This document shows positions 1 to 5,858 of a stretch of 19,661 nt of DNA, piece by piece. The position numbers and the translations under genes were made by a program. The notes under the pieces are model-generated. The model made no database searches and was not told the origin of the DNA. It worked only from the letters and a program-made list of their open reading frames with translations. The DNA lies in contig DAOTUD010000049.1 in assembly GCA_034437275.1 (NCBI GenBank), forward strand, positions 1 to 19,661, in the 5' to 3' direction. The DNA comes from TC-15 sp034437275 (GTDB taxonomy: Bacteria; Chloroflexota; Anaerolineae; Aggregatilineales; Aggregatilineaceae). Within the stretch, counting starts at the first letter, position 1. The number at the start of each line of letters is the position of its first letter.

Positions 1-83
1 AGTCACAGCGCGCGCTTTTCCCCTCGCCCCTTATATGGGAGAGGGGACACCGCCCGCCAGGGCGGAGGGGTGAGGGCCAGCGG
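1..83 (-). repeat. Intergenic G/C-rich repeat, family B copy 1
   Basis: This segment, read on the minus strand, matches 3669-3747 on the plus strand along nearly its whole length. Shared blocks include GGCCCTCACCCCTCCGCCCT and a GGGGAAAA-AGCG stretch. It contains a perfect short hairpin, CCGCCC (50-55) with GGGCGG (60-65). The copy is cut by the window edge, so its full length is unknown. Repeats of this style are common between genes in Chloroflexota genomes; no coding is evident. Confidence 0.7.
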
Positions 84-261
84 GTGAGGGCAAAACTGGA
101 CAGTAACTTCTGCCGACCTGTACTAGGCACGGTACGTGAGCAAATCATGCTAAAGCGTTTGATAGCCCCTTATATCTAAAGAACTTGGGTTTTACGGGGC
201 ATTCCTATTATAACCATTGCTTGCTTCGACAACTGCAAAATTTCTTTAAAACCCGCCAGAT
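84..261. other. Non-coding stretch, nothing recognised
   Basis: Between the repeat at the window start and the hairpin at 262-296 the base composition becomes noticeably more A/T-rich than the genes. I see no open frame with coding character, no tRNA-like cloverleaf and no clear promoter-gene pairing here. It is simply the intergenic region downstream of the minus-strand gene ending at 311. Confidence 0.5.
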
Positions 262-296
262 AGGATGTGCGGGATGACTATATCGTCGCACATCCT
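262..296 (-). terminator. Hairpin after the winged-helix gene, possible terminator
   Basis: AGGATGTGCG (262-271) and CGCACATCCT (287-296) form a perfect 10-bp stem with a 15-nt loop. The hairpin starts about 14 nt after the stop codon of the minus-strand gene ending at 311. The T-rich tract (GGGTTTTAAAG on the minus strand) begins several bases after the stem rather than directly at it, so it is a weak intrinsic terminator or an mRNA 3'-end stabiliser. Confidence 0.5.
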
Positions 297-310
297 CCCC
301 GGCCTGCCAA

Positions 311-1015
311 TCATCCCGCCAGCAGACCGACGCGCGTGCCAAGCGCCTGCTTTTCGGCGCTCAGCGGCGTGGGGAAGCCGGACACCGGCACGTTGAAGTA
401 CACCGTGCCCACCGGCACCAGCGCGTCCAGCGTCACCAGTTGCAGCACCTCGATCTTGACCTGCGCGTTGCCGGTCTGGCGCGGCTGCACGCGGAAGGGG
501 ACCGGGCCTGCCGGGGCATCGCCGGGCACTTCCAGCGGGCGCTCGACCGGGGCGACATTGCACCCCGGCGCGCTCACCCGCAGGATGATGCGCGCGGCCT
601 CAGGCAGCGGCGGCTGGCCAGACTCCGGCGCGTTAAAGCCAATGTGCAGCCCGGCCTGCCCCTGGGCGATCAACTCCTGGGGCAGCACGACCGTCAGCAG
701 GCGTTCGTGGCGCGCGACGTCCGCGTCCACGTCCGGGGCTGCGGCGGCTGTGTGGAGGAGATCGTCGTCGTCATAGTGGCGCAGCGCCGCGGCAGCCTGC
801 TGGCCGCTGCCGGTCAGGCAGTAGATATCACGCTGCGGCATCTCGAGATAATAGCGCGTCACCAGCCGCCGGATTACCTTGCCCAGGACGCGCTTGCTGA
901 GGCCGGTCCCGGTGCGGATCGTCTTGATGCTCACACCGTCGGGCTTGTCGTCCAGAAAGCGGATCACATCCAACGCTTGCGAGGGGAGCTTTTGCAGATC
1001 AAGCGGTAAAGACAT
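311..1015 (-). CDS. Hypothetical protein with N-terminal winged-helix-like domain
   Basis: 234 residues, not recognised as a named family. Residues about 9-70 look like a winged helix-turn-helix: a helix (PSQALDVIRFL), a second helix pair with TIRTGTGLSKRVLGKVIRRL as the likely recognition unit, then a wing (YYLEMPQRDIYCLT). An acidic linker (YDDDDLL, 81-87) leads to a C-terminal part (about 105-225) predicted as mostly beta strand, with several V-x-V-type strands and many prolines. It could be a DNA-binding regulator with a ligand- or partner-binding beta domain. The ATG at 1015 is preceded by GAGG five bases upstream. Its promoter region carries direct repeats and a palindrome, consistent with autoregulation. 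Function is unknown; DNA binding is an inference from the helix pattern. Confidence 0.75.
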   Translation of the reverse strand: MSLPLDLQKLPSQALDVIRFLDDKPDGVSIKTIRTGTGLSKRVLGKVIRRLVTRYYLEMPQRDIYCLTGSGQQAAAALRHYDDDDLLHTAAAAPDVDADVARHERLLTVVLPQELIAQGQAGLHIGFNAPESGQPPLPEAARIILRVSAPGCNVAPVERPLEVPGDAPAGPVPFRVQPRQTGNAQVKIEVLQLVTLDALVPVGTVYFNVPVSGFPTPLSAEKQALGTRVGLLAG

Positions 1016-1024
1016 AACAACCTC

Positions 1025-1051
1025 GTGAAATTCACATCAATTCCACATCAA
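1025..1051 (-). promoter_or_regulatory. Possible operator: tandem repeats and palindrome before the winged-helix gene
   Basis: The 8-mer CACATCAA occurs at 1033-1040 and again at 1044-1051, a period of exactly 11 bp (one helical turn). Immediately gene-proximal is the palindrome GTGAAATTCAC (1025-1035). These lie between the likely -10 box and the start codon of the gene at 1015. That is where a self-repressing winged-helix protein would bind. Binding is inference. Confidence 0.4.
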
Positions 1052-1079
1052 CTATACGTCACTTTTTGCCAAACAACAA
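1051..1079 (-). promoter_or_regulatory. Sigma70-like promoter of the winged-helix gene
   Basis: On the minus strand TTGTTG (1079-1074) and TATAGT (1056-1051) are separated by exactly 17 bp, and the start codon lies about 36 bp downstream of the -10 box. The -35 element overlaps the T-tract of the terminator at 1077-1110. Confidence 0.5.
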
Positions 1080-1110
1080 AAGGACCGCCCGCACTTGCCG
1101 GGCAAGTCCT
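1077..1110 (-). terminator. Intrinsic terminator of the small coiled-coil gene
   Basis: On the minus strand AGGAC...GCCC pairs with GGGC...GTCCT around a loop of about 9 nt, and is followed by TTTT then GTTGTTT. It lies about 34 nt after the stop codon of the gene ending at 1144. Confidence 0.6.
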
Positions 1111-1143
1111 GATGTGCCGGATTATATCGCTGCAAATGGCGCG

Positions 1144-1473
1144 CTACTTGACCTGCACGCCGCCGCGCACGGTCGCTTCCGTGCGATAGTCCTGCAGCCA
1201 GCCATAGCGCAGCGGGTCTTCGATGATCAGGCGGTCCAGCGCGCGCGAATCGTAATACTGGCGCACGCCGGCGCTGACGAGGCGCGCGTAGCCTTCGTCG
1301 TCCGACCAGTTCGCGCCGCGCTGCGCGAGCAGGTTGGCCAGTTCGGCGCGGGCTTCCTGGTTGCGCTTCTCCAGGGCGGCGATGCGCTGCTGGGTGGCAC
1401 GCACCACGTCGACCAGTTCGGCGATGCGCTGGTCGAGCAGGTCTTGTGTGGCGTCTTCGTGGGTGTTGTGCAT
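1144..1473 (-). CDS. Small hypothetical coiled-coil protein
   Basis: 109 residues, not recognised. Residues about 10-50 form a long helix with heptad-like spacing of L, V, I and A (DLLDQRIAELVDVV, then RIAALEKRNQEARAELANLL), so a coiled coil is likely. The C-terminal half is rich in W, Y, D and R (NWSDDEGYARLV, RYGWLQDYR) and may be a small globular tail. There is no signal peptide and no membrane segment. The ATG at 1473 has GGGAGGG about 12 nt upstream, a little far for a ribosome binding site, so the start is only moderately certain. The gene is monocistronic: it has its own -10 box upstream and a terminator directly after. Function is unknown. Confidence 0.7.
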   Translation of the reverse strand: MHNTHEDATQDLLDQRIAELVDVVRATQQRIAALEKRNQEARAELANLLAQRGANWSDDEGYARLVSAGVRQYYDSRALDRLIIEDPLRYGWLQDYRTEATVRGGVQVK

Positions 1474-1507
1474 ACAGTCTCTGGTCCCTCCCTAACTCTC
1501 TGCCCAT

Positions 1508-1552
1508 AGTATAGAAGCCCCGCGTTAGATCGGGATAAGCGCCCGCGTTAGA
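1508..1552 (-). promoter_or_regulatory. Promoter region of the small coiled-coil gene with paired direct repeats
   Basis: TATACT (1513-1508, minus strand) is a good -10 box, but no good -35 box is present at 16-18 bp. Instead an 11-bp direct repeat, TCTAACGCGGG, occurs at 1552-1542 and 1529-1519, 23 bp apart (about two turns), just upstream of the -10. This arrangement fits a promoter that depends on an activator binding direct repeats. That reading is inferred. Confidence 0.45.
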
Positions 1553-1590
1553 AGTGTGCAAAAAATGAGGACGTGCAGCGGGGCCGGCGA

Positions 1591-2400
1591 TCACCCCTCG
1601 GCGCGTTCCGCGTTGGGGCTGCCGCTGGCTTCCAGCGCCGCGAAGAGGTCGGCCTCCAGCCGCCGCAGGTCCTCCGACACCAACGAGAGCGATTCGCGCG
1701 GGCGCGGCAGATCGACCTCCAGCGTCTTGACGATGCGCCCGGGGCGCGCGCTGAGGACCAGCACCCGGTCGGCCAGGAAGACCGCCTCCTCGACGTCGTG
1801 CGTGATGAACAGGATCGTCTTCTGGAAGCGGTGCCAGATATCCAGCAGCCAGCGCTGCAACTCGCGCCGGGTGAGCGCATCCAGCGCCCCGAACGGCTCG
1901 TCGAGCAGCAGGATATCGCGCCCGGTGAGGAACGTGCGCAGCAGCGCCGCGCGCTGCCGCATCCCGCCGGAGAGCGCGTCCGGGTAGGCGTCTGCGAAGC
2001 CCTCCAGCCCAAACATCGGCAGCAGTTCGCGCGCCTGGTGGCGGGCCTCGCGCTTGGAGCGCCCGTCGATCTCTGGCCCCAGGATCACGTTGTTGAGCAC
2101 GCTGCGCCAGGGCAGCAGCAGGTCGCGCTGCGGCATATAGCCCACACGCCCGGTCCGGCGCCGGCGCGTCACGTCGCCGCAGTTGAGCGCAATCGTGCCG
2201 GAATTCGGCTGCGCCAGCCCGGTGATCAGGTTAAAGAGCGTGCTCTTGCCGCTGCCGGATGGCCCGATGATGGTCACCAGTTCGCCCGGATAGGCCGCGA
2301 ACGAGATATCGGCCAACGCCTGGACGGTGTGCCCGTCGTCGCGGAAGGTCTTGCTCACGTGCTGGACTTCGATGCAGGGTGTGGGTTGTTCGGTGGTCAT
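1591..2400 (-). CDS. thiZ: ABC transporter ATPase, ThiZ-like (thiamine precursor uptake)
   Basis: 269 residues, the usual length for nitrate/taurine/ThiZ-type ATPases. It powers import by the permease and binding protein encoded just upstream. Visible motifs are Walker A GPSGSGKST (46-54), Q-loop Q91, signature LSGGMRQR (143-150), Walker B ILLLDEP (163-169), D-loop GALD, and the switch histidine in THDVEEA (H201). All catalytic residues are present. It is last in the thiN-thiX-thiY-thiZ operon, separated from thiY by 90 bp holding a repeat remnant. The upstream ribosome site is weak. The family alone cannot tell nitrate, sulfonate and pyrimidine systems apart. The thiamine assignment rests on the TPP riboswitch and the thiY partner. 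Confidence 0.9.
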   Translation of the reverse strand: MTTEQPTPCIEVQHVSKTFRDDGHTVQALADISFAAYPGELVTIIGPSGSGKSTLFNLITGLAQPNSGTIALNCGDVTRRRRTGRVGYMPQRDLLLPWRSVLNNVILGPEIDGRSKREARHQARELLPMFGLEGFADAYPDALSGGMRQRAALLRTFLTGRDILLLDEPFGALDALTRRELQRWLLDIWHRFQKTILFITHDVEEAVFLADRVLVLSARPGRIVKTLEVDLPRPRESLSLVSEDLRRLEADLFAALEASGSPNAERAEG

Positions 2401-2431
2401 GGCGTGTTCTCGCTTCTGCTCAATGGCGGGG

Positions 2432-2477
2432 CGTTTCCCCCTCCCCGCGCACGATTCGTTTACGGGGAGGGGTAAAG
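2432..2477. repeat. Repeat remnant (family A) between thiY and thiZ
   Basis: CCCCTCCCCG (2438-2447) and CGGGGAGGGG (2463-2472) form a perfect 10-bp stem, followed by TAAAGC. The arm plus TAAA matches the inner part of the family A repeat at 5726-5852 (ACGGGGAGGGGGGTAAACC) but lacks the GTTATGCTAG ends. It sits inside the operon and could act as an mRNA stabiliser or processing hairpin. Confidence 0.5.
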
Positions 2478-2490
2478 CACGGAACCGCCG

Positions 2491-3546
2491 CTACTCGTCG
2501 CCGACCGTGCCGGGCAGGAACGCGTTGGTGAAGGCGGCGTCGGCGTCGATGCCGTCCTCCAGGACACCGTTCTCCACCAGGAAATCGCTGAAGCCCTGCC
2601 AGATATCGACCGACTGCTGGCCCCAGCGCGGGGCGTCGGCCTGGTATTCCGGCGCGAGCCATTCGGCGCTGGCGCGGACCAGGTCCGGGTCCAGCTCCGG
2701 CACAGCGTCGATCAGGATGTCCGCCGCGTCGGACGGGTTCTCGATGGCGTAGGCGAACCCGCGCGCCGATGCCTGCACAAAGGCCGCGACCACGTCCGGG
2801 TCCTCGTCGAGCATGGACTGGCTGGTGATCAGGATCGGCGTGTAGTAGTCCGGCACGCACGCGAAGTAGTCCATCAGCATGATCGTGTCCAGCTCGACCC
2901 CGCGCAGTTCGGCGTCGATGCCGGTCCAACCGTAGTACATCCACGCCAGGCCGAAGCGGCCCTTCTCCATCAGCGTCACCTGGTCCACATAGCCAACGTC
3001 GATATACTCGACCGTACCCGGCTCGGCCCCGTCACATTCCAGCAGTTGGTTGAGCATCGCCAGCTCCAGGTCCGGCTGGCCGAACCCGCCGTACAGCAGC
3101 CCGGCCATGTCCGCCGGACGCTCCAGCGGGTGCTTGTCGGCGATGGTCACGAAACCGGAAGTGTTGTGCTGGATGATGGCCGCCAGCGAGACGACCGGCT
3201 GCTCGTCGGCCAGTGCGTAGGTGGCGAACTCCTGGTAGCTAATGCCGAAATCCGCGACACCGCTGGTCACCATCGCCTCGACCTGCAGATCGGTCGGCTC
3301 CTGGATGGTCACCGACAGGTTGGCCTCCGCGAAGTAGCCTAACGCCTGCGCGACGTAAAAGCCGGTGTGGTTGGTGTTGGGCGTCCAGTCCAGCACCAGC
3401 GTGACATCCGTCGGCTCGTCGGCCTGTGCGAACTCGGTCGCGCCGCCCAGCGGATCGGCGGGTTCGTCGTCGCCGCCGTCCTGGGCATAGGCCGGGCCAA
3501 CCGCCAGCAGGACAATCGCCAGCAGTAATGCAATGCGCTTTAACAT
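2491..3546 (-). CDS. thiY: NMT1/THI5-like substrate-binding protein, ThiY-like
   Basis: 351 residues. Exported solute receptor that probably binds a thiamine pyrimidine precursor (formylaminopyrimidine or HMP type) and delivers it to the ThiX-ThiZ pair. Residues 1-21 form a Sec signal peptide with a hydrophobic LLLAIVLLAVG core and an AYA cleavage site. No lipobox cysteine is present, which is unusual for a single-membrane lineage. An acidic low-complexity linker follows (22-47), then the family domain, starting DVTLVLDWTPNTNHTG (47-62) and continuing with YVAQALGYF, as in ThiY/THI5 proteins. The ATG at 3546 has AGGAGGT (3557-3563) ten bases upstream. It lies between permease and ATPase in a TPP-riboswitch operon, which supports the substrate. 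The exact pyrimidine is not decided by sequence alone. Confidence 0.9.
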   Translation of the reverse strand: MLKRIALLLAIVLLAVGPAYAQDGGDDEPADPLGGATEFAQADEPTDVTLVLDWTPNTNHTGFYVAQALGYFAEANLSVTIQEPTDLQVEAMVTSGVADFGISYQEFATYALADEQPVVSLAAIIQHNTSGFVTIADKHPLERPADMAGLLYGGFGQPDLELAMLNQLLECDGAEPGTVEYIDVGYVDQVTLMEKGRFGLAWMYYGWTGIDAELRGVELDTIMLMDYFACVPDYYTPILITSQSMLDEDPDVVAAFVQASARGFAYAIENPSDAADILIDAVPELDPDLVRASAEWLAPEYQADAPRWGQQSVDIWQGFSDFLVENGVLEDGIDADAAFTNAFLPGTVGDE

Positions 3547-3588
3547 ATCGTCAGTTACCTCCTGTACAACTCGTTACGGACTAGGGGC

Positions 3589-3645
3589 TTTATGCTAGCT
3601 TCCGGCTTTTTTATTGCCGGTTTACCCCCCCCCTCCCTAAATCCC
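3589..3645. repeat. Partial family A repeat between thiX and thiY
   Basis: One end-motif copy, TTTATGCTAG (3589-3598), is followed by GGTTTACC and CTCCCTAAATCCC (about 3619-3645). That is the reverse complement of the inner arm GGGATTTAGGGAGGGGTAAACC seen at 19632-19653. The other end motif is missing and the next repeat (family B) follows directly, so this looks like a decayed or nested copy. A CCGGC/GCCGG mini-hairpin lies at 3602-3620. Confidence 0.5.
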
Positions 3646-3668
3646 TTCCGGTTTAGTTAAGGGTCGAA

Positions 3669-3747
3669 TGGCCCTCACCCCTCCGCCCTGCAGGCGGTGT
3701 TCCCTCTTCCATACAATGGGCGGGGGGAAAAAGCGTGCGCGGTGGGA
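3669..3747 (+). repeat. Intergenic G/C-rich repeat, family B copy 2
   Basis: This matches the minus strand of 1-83 over nearly its full length, so the two copies are inverted relative to each other. It contains a CCGCC/GGCGG hairpin. It fills most of the spacer between the permease and the binding protein gene, next to a partial family A repeat. Confidence 0.65.
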
Positions 3748-3813
3748 GAGGGGGCCGGGGGCCACTCGCCAGCGTTCAGTCCTGGATCAACCTGGCTCAT
3801 ATCGGATACGTCC

Positions 3814-4716
3814 CTAATAAATCCCCAGCCCGCGCCAGTTGGCCCGTTCGGCGGTGAAATACCAGCGCAGCGCCAATCGCTCGACCAGGTTCACCAGCAG
3901 CACCAGCAGCAGCGACAGCAGCGACGTCAGAATGATCGCCACATACGCCTGCTCCAGCCGGAACGTGCTGTACGAGCGCCGCAGGAACACGCCCAGCCCA
4001 CTCCGCGCGGTGATGTACTCGCCGAAGATCGCGCCCACGACGCTGTACGTCGCCGCGATGCGCAGCCCGCCGAAGAATGACGGCAGCGCCGCCGGCAGCC
4101 GCACCTTGCGCCACGCCTGCAGGCTGTTGGCCCCCATCGCGCGCAGCAGCGCCAGCAGTTCCGGGTCGGCGGACTGCAAGCCGGAAAACGTGTTGAGCGC
4201 CACCGGGAAGAAGCAGAACAGCACCACGACCGTGATCTTCGGCCCGCTGCCAAACCCGAAGATCAGGATCAGGATAATGGCGATAGCGAAAACTGGGATC
4301 GTCTGCGAGATGACCAGCACCGGGTACAGAATCCAGCGCAGCAGCGGCGAAAAGTCCATCAGCGCCGCGATCAGCACACCCAGCACCACCGCCATCGACA
4401 GCCCGGCCAGCGTCTCCCACAGCGTTTCGGGGATGTGGTCCTGCCGCAGGCGCTCGTCGTGCTGCTGCCACGAGTCCCACATCTCGCCCGGCGTGGGGAA
4501 CACGTTATCCAGCGCGATCGCTTCGGCCCGCGCCTCCTCGTAAAGCTGGAACGTCCCCGCCGACGAAAACGCCAGCACCAGCCCCATCACCACCACCAGC
4601 AGCAGCGTACGCGCCGCGTCTTGCAGCCCGCGCAGCCACACGCTGCGCGACCGGGCGTGTACCCCCGTATCGCGGCGGGCTGGCCCGGCAGCGGTTATTG
4701 TCCCTTCAGTTTGCAC
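3814..4716 (-). CDS. thiX: ABC transporter permease, ThiX-like (SsuC/TauC family)
   Basis: 300 residues from the GTG at 4716. Inner-membrane channel subunit of the thiamine-precursor importer. After a 36-residue cytoplasmic start comes TM1 (LLLVVVMGLVLAF), then an external stretch with the family motif FPTPGEMWDSW and ETLWETLAGLSMA entering the BPD_transp_1 domain. Further membrane segments follow (YPVLVISQTIPVFAIAII, ITVVVLFCFFPVA, IILTSLLSLLLVLLV). The EAA coupling loop is LLRAMGANSLQAWRKVRLP (about 191-208), which contacts the ATPase. A longer frame opens with TTG at 4752, overlapping thiN. I prefer GTG 4716 because GAGGGA lies six bases before it, which leaves 22 nt after the thiN stop. 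Substrate is inferred from operon and riboswitch. Confidence 0.88.
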   Translation of the reverse strand: MQTEGTITAAGPARRDTGVHARSRSVWLRGLQDAARTLLLVVVMGLVLAFSSAGTFQLYEEARAEAIALDNVFPTPGEMWDSWQQHDERLRQDHIPETLWETLAGLSMAVVLGVLIAALMDFSPLLRWILYPVLVISQTIPVFAIAIILILIFGFGSGPKITVVVLFCFFPVALNTFSGLQSADPELLALLRAMGANSLQAWRKVRLPAALPSFFGGLRIAATYSVVGAIFGEYITARSGLGVFLRRSYSTFRLEQAYVAIILTSLLSLLLVLLVNLVERLALRWYFTAERANWRGLGIY

Positions 4717-4738
4717 GATGTTTCCCTCGTTTTTTATC

Positions 4739-5416
4739 TCACGCTTCCCCAACCGTATGCACCACGATCAAGCGCCCCGCCGCCAGCCGGACCCGCGCCG
4801 ACTCGCCTTCCAGCACATTGCTCACCCCGCGCGCCGGGCCAAACTGCAACGCCTCGTCGCGCAGCGGAAAGGCCAGCCCCTCGGTGGTGATGCCGTCCGT
4901 GCCCGGCTCCAGCGGCAGCAGCGAGATCGTATCGCCAGGACGACCGCGCAGCGTGTGCGCGCCCGACGCGAGCAACCACACCGTCTGCCGCCCGCTGACC
5001 AGCCGTACATCGCGCCCGGCCAGGTCCGCCAGCAGCAGCAGGTACAGGTTGGCCAGCGTCTGGTCCAGCCGGTCGCCCACCCCGCCGATGATGCGCATCC
5101 AGGTGACGCCCCGCGCCACCGCCGCCAGCAGCGTCAGCTCCAGGTCGGTTTCGTCTTTGGCGGGGGGATGCTGCTGGATCGTCACGTTCTGCGCGCGCCA
5201 GTCGTCCAGCTCCCCCGGCGACAGCGAGTCCATGTCGCCCACGATCAGCGCCGGGCGCAGATCACAGGCCGCGGCCAGCCGTGCGCCCCCGTCGGCGGCG
5301 ATGATCAGCGCGTCGGGCGCGTGCGCCAGCGCCGCCTGTAGCGCCGGGCCATCGTTGAGATCGCCGTTGGCGAAGATCAGCGCGCGTGTAACGTCGTCGT
5401 TCGTTTGATCGGACAC
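4739..5416 (-). CDS. thiN: Thiamine pyrophosphokinase
   Basis: 225 residues from GTG 5416, typical for the TPK/ThiN family. It transfers pyrophosphate from ATP to thiamine, making TPP in the cytoplasm. Family motifs appear in order: ADGG (41-44), GDMDS (60-64, metal/ATP site), KDETDLE (87-93), GGVGDRLDQTLAN (111-123), and GVSN (197-200) in the C-terminal thiamine-binding beta domain. It is the first gene after the TPP riboswitch and is followed by the ThiXYZ-like transporter. An in-frame extension reaches back to 5542, but it would run through the riboswitch and terminator. The GTG lies directly after the terminator T-tract, with AGGAGA in the hairpin's 3' arm as the Shine-Dalgarno sequence. 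TPP should therefore repress it. Confidence 0.93.
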   Translation of the reverse strand: MSDQTNDDVTRALIFANGDLNDGPALQAALAHAPDALIIAADGGARLAAACDLRPALIVGDMDSLSPGELDDWRAQNVTIQQHPPAKDETDLELTLLAAVARGVTWMRIIGGVGDRLDQTLANLYLLLLADLAGRDVRLVSGRQTVWLLASGAHTLRGRPGDTISLLPLEPGTDGITTEGLAFPLRDEALQFGPARGVSNVLEGESARVRLAAGRLIVVHTVGEA

Positions 5417-5452
5417 AAAAAACCACTCTCCTACGCATATCGTAGGGAGTGG
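5417..5452 (-). terminator. Riboswitch-controlled intrinsic terminator with embedded ribosome site
   Basis: On the minus strand CCACTCCCTACG, loop ATATG, CGTAGGAGAGTGG form a 12-bp stem with one bulged A, followed at once by six T residues and then the GTG start of thiN. The 3' arm contains AGGAGA, the only plausible Shine-Dalgarno for thiN, so the same hairpin can stop transcription and hide the ribosome site. Confidence 0.88.
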
Positions 5453-5489
5453 CTCATAGATGGCGTTCGCTATGGACGCGCTCCCTACG
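5441..5489 (-). promoter_or_regulatory. Antiterminator pairing of the TPP riboswitch
   Basis: CGTAGGGAG at the 3' edge of the aptamer (5489-5481) is perfectly complementary over 9 bp to CTCCCTACG (5449-5441), the 5' arm of the terminator. The first seven of these bases can alternatively pair with CCCTACG inside the aptamer (5518-5512). The two states exclude each other, giving an off state with TPP and an on state without it. Confidence 0.75.
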
Positions 5490-5577
5490 CCGGCATTACC
5501 CGGTTCAGGTTCCGTAGGGTCGGCACCGTGTGGTGGGTGCACCTCTCAGCCTCGCTAGCCCAGGCTCCCCCGGCGGT
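5476..5577 (-). ncRNA. TPP riboswitch (THI element)
   Basis: Read on the minus strand, the conserved THI core is evident: GGGGGAGCC, then GGCTGAGAGG (CTGAGA at 5549-5544), then GGAACCTGAACCGGGTAATG and CCGGCGTAGGGAG. The order, spacing and invariant bases match the thiamine pyrophosphate aptamer. It lies in the leader of thiN-thiXYZ-like genes and is followed by a terminator. The edges are approximate to a few bases because the outer P1 stem is short. Confidence 0.95.
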
Positions 5578-5597
5578 TTCAAATTTCCTCTACTCAG

Positions 5598-5626
5598 ACT
5601 ATATCAATAGTGCGAACGGTTCGCAA
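5598..5626 (-). promoter_or_regulatory. thiN: Sigma70-like promoter of the thiamine operon
   Basis: TTGCGA (5626-5621) and TATAGT (5603-5598) on the minus strand are separated by exactly 17 bp. The predicted start of transcription is around 5591, about 14 bp before the aptamer. This is the only good promoter between the terminator at 5651-5684 and the riboswitch. Confidence 0.6.
5611..5625. promoter_or_regulatory. Palindrome in the thiamine promoter, possible operator
   Basis: TGCGAACGGTTCGCA is a perfect 7-1-7 palindrome lying over the -35 box and the spacer of the promoter at 5598-5626. That is a classic repressor position. It may add a DNA-level control on top of the riboswitch, or be a chance palindrome. 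Confidence 0.4.
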
Positions 5627-5650
5627 AAATCACCCACAACGTGACGCACT

Positions 5651-5684
5651 AAAAATCCCGATCATCCGGGTTGGTGATCGGGAT
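5651..5684 (-). terminator. Intrinsic terminator of the sensory operon
   Basis: On the minus strand ATCCCGATCA and TGATCGGGAT form a perfect 10-bp stem with a 10-nt loop, followed by TTTT (TTTTTAG counting the last stem base). It separates the hydrolase gene and its 3' repeat from the thiamine promoter. Confidence 0.8.
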
Positions 5685-5725
5685 CAGGGTTCAGCGATGA
5701 GAATGTGCACAATTACTCCTGGGGC

Positions 5726-5852
5726 GTTATGCTAGTTTTTGGTCCCCTCCCCGTGCGCGGAGAGGGGGAAACAAACCGGGACCCAAAGTCCCTCTCCGTT
5801 CACGGGGAGGGGGGTAAACCATCGACACACGCGCCAAGATATCTAGCATAAC
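5726..5852. repeat. Family A palindromic repeat with inverted ends (MITE-like)
   Basis: 127 bp bounded by GTTATGCTAG (5726-5735) and its exact complement CTAGCATAAC (5843-5852). The interior contains long complementary arms (GGAGAGGG with CCCTCTCC, and CCTCCCCG with CGGGGAGG), so the whole unit can fold into one hairpin. About 57 bp of its core (from GCGCGGAGAGG to GGGGAGGG, apart from the first bases) recurs unchanged at 19538-19661. It starts 6 nt after the hydrolase stop codon. No coding capacity. I see no clear target-site duplication. Confidence 0.75.
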
Positions 5853-5858
5853 CCCCTC

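Noticed and set aside
1556..1590. Intrinsic terminator after thiZ
   Set aside because: There is a run of six T residues on the minus strand, but no stable stem directly before it, so I did not call one.
1052..1594. 180-codon minus-strand frame overlapping the coiled-coil gene
   Set aside because: Its translation is an R/P/A-rich shadow in another frame, and it runs through the terminator and promoter elements.
5417..5542. N-terminal extension of thiN to 5542
   Set aside because: It would translate the riboswitch and the terminator hairpin. The GTG at 5416 sits right before the family-typical start of the protein and has a usable Shine-Dalgarno.
5726..5852. CRISPR array or origin made of the G/C-rich repeats
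   Set aside because: The copies are single, dispersed, self-complementary units without regular spacers, and no cas gene or DnaA-box cluster is present.
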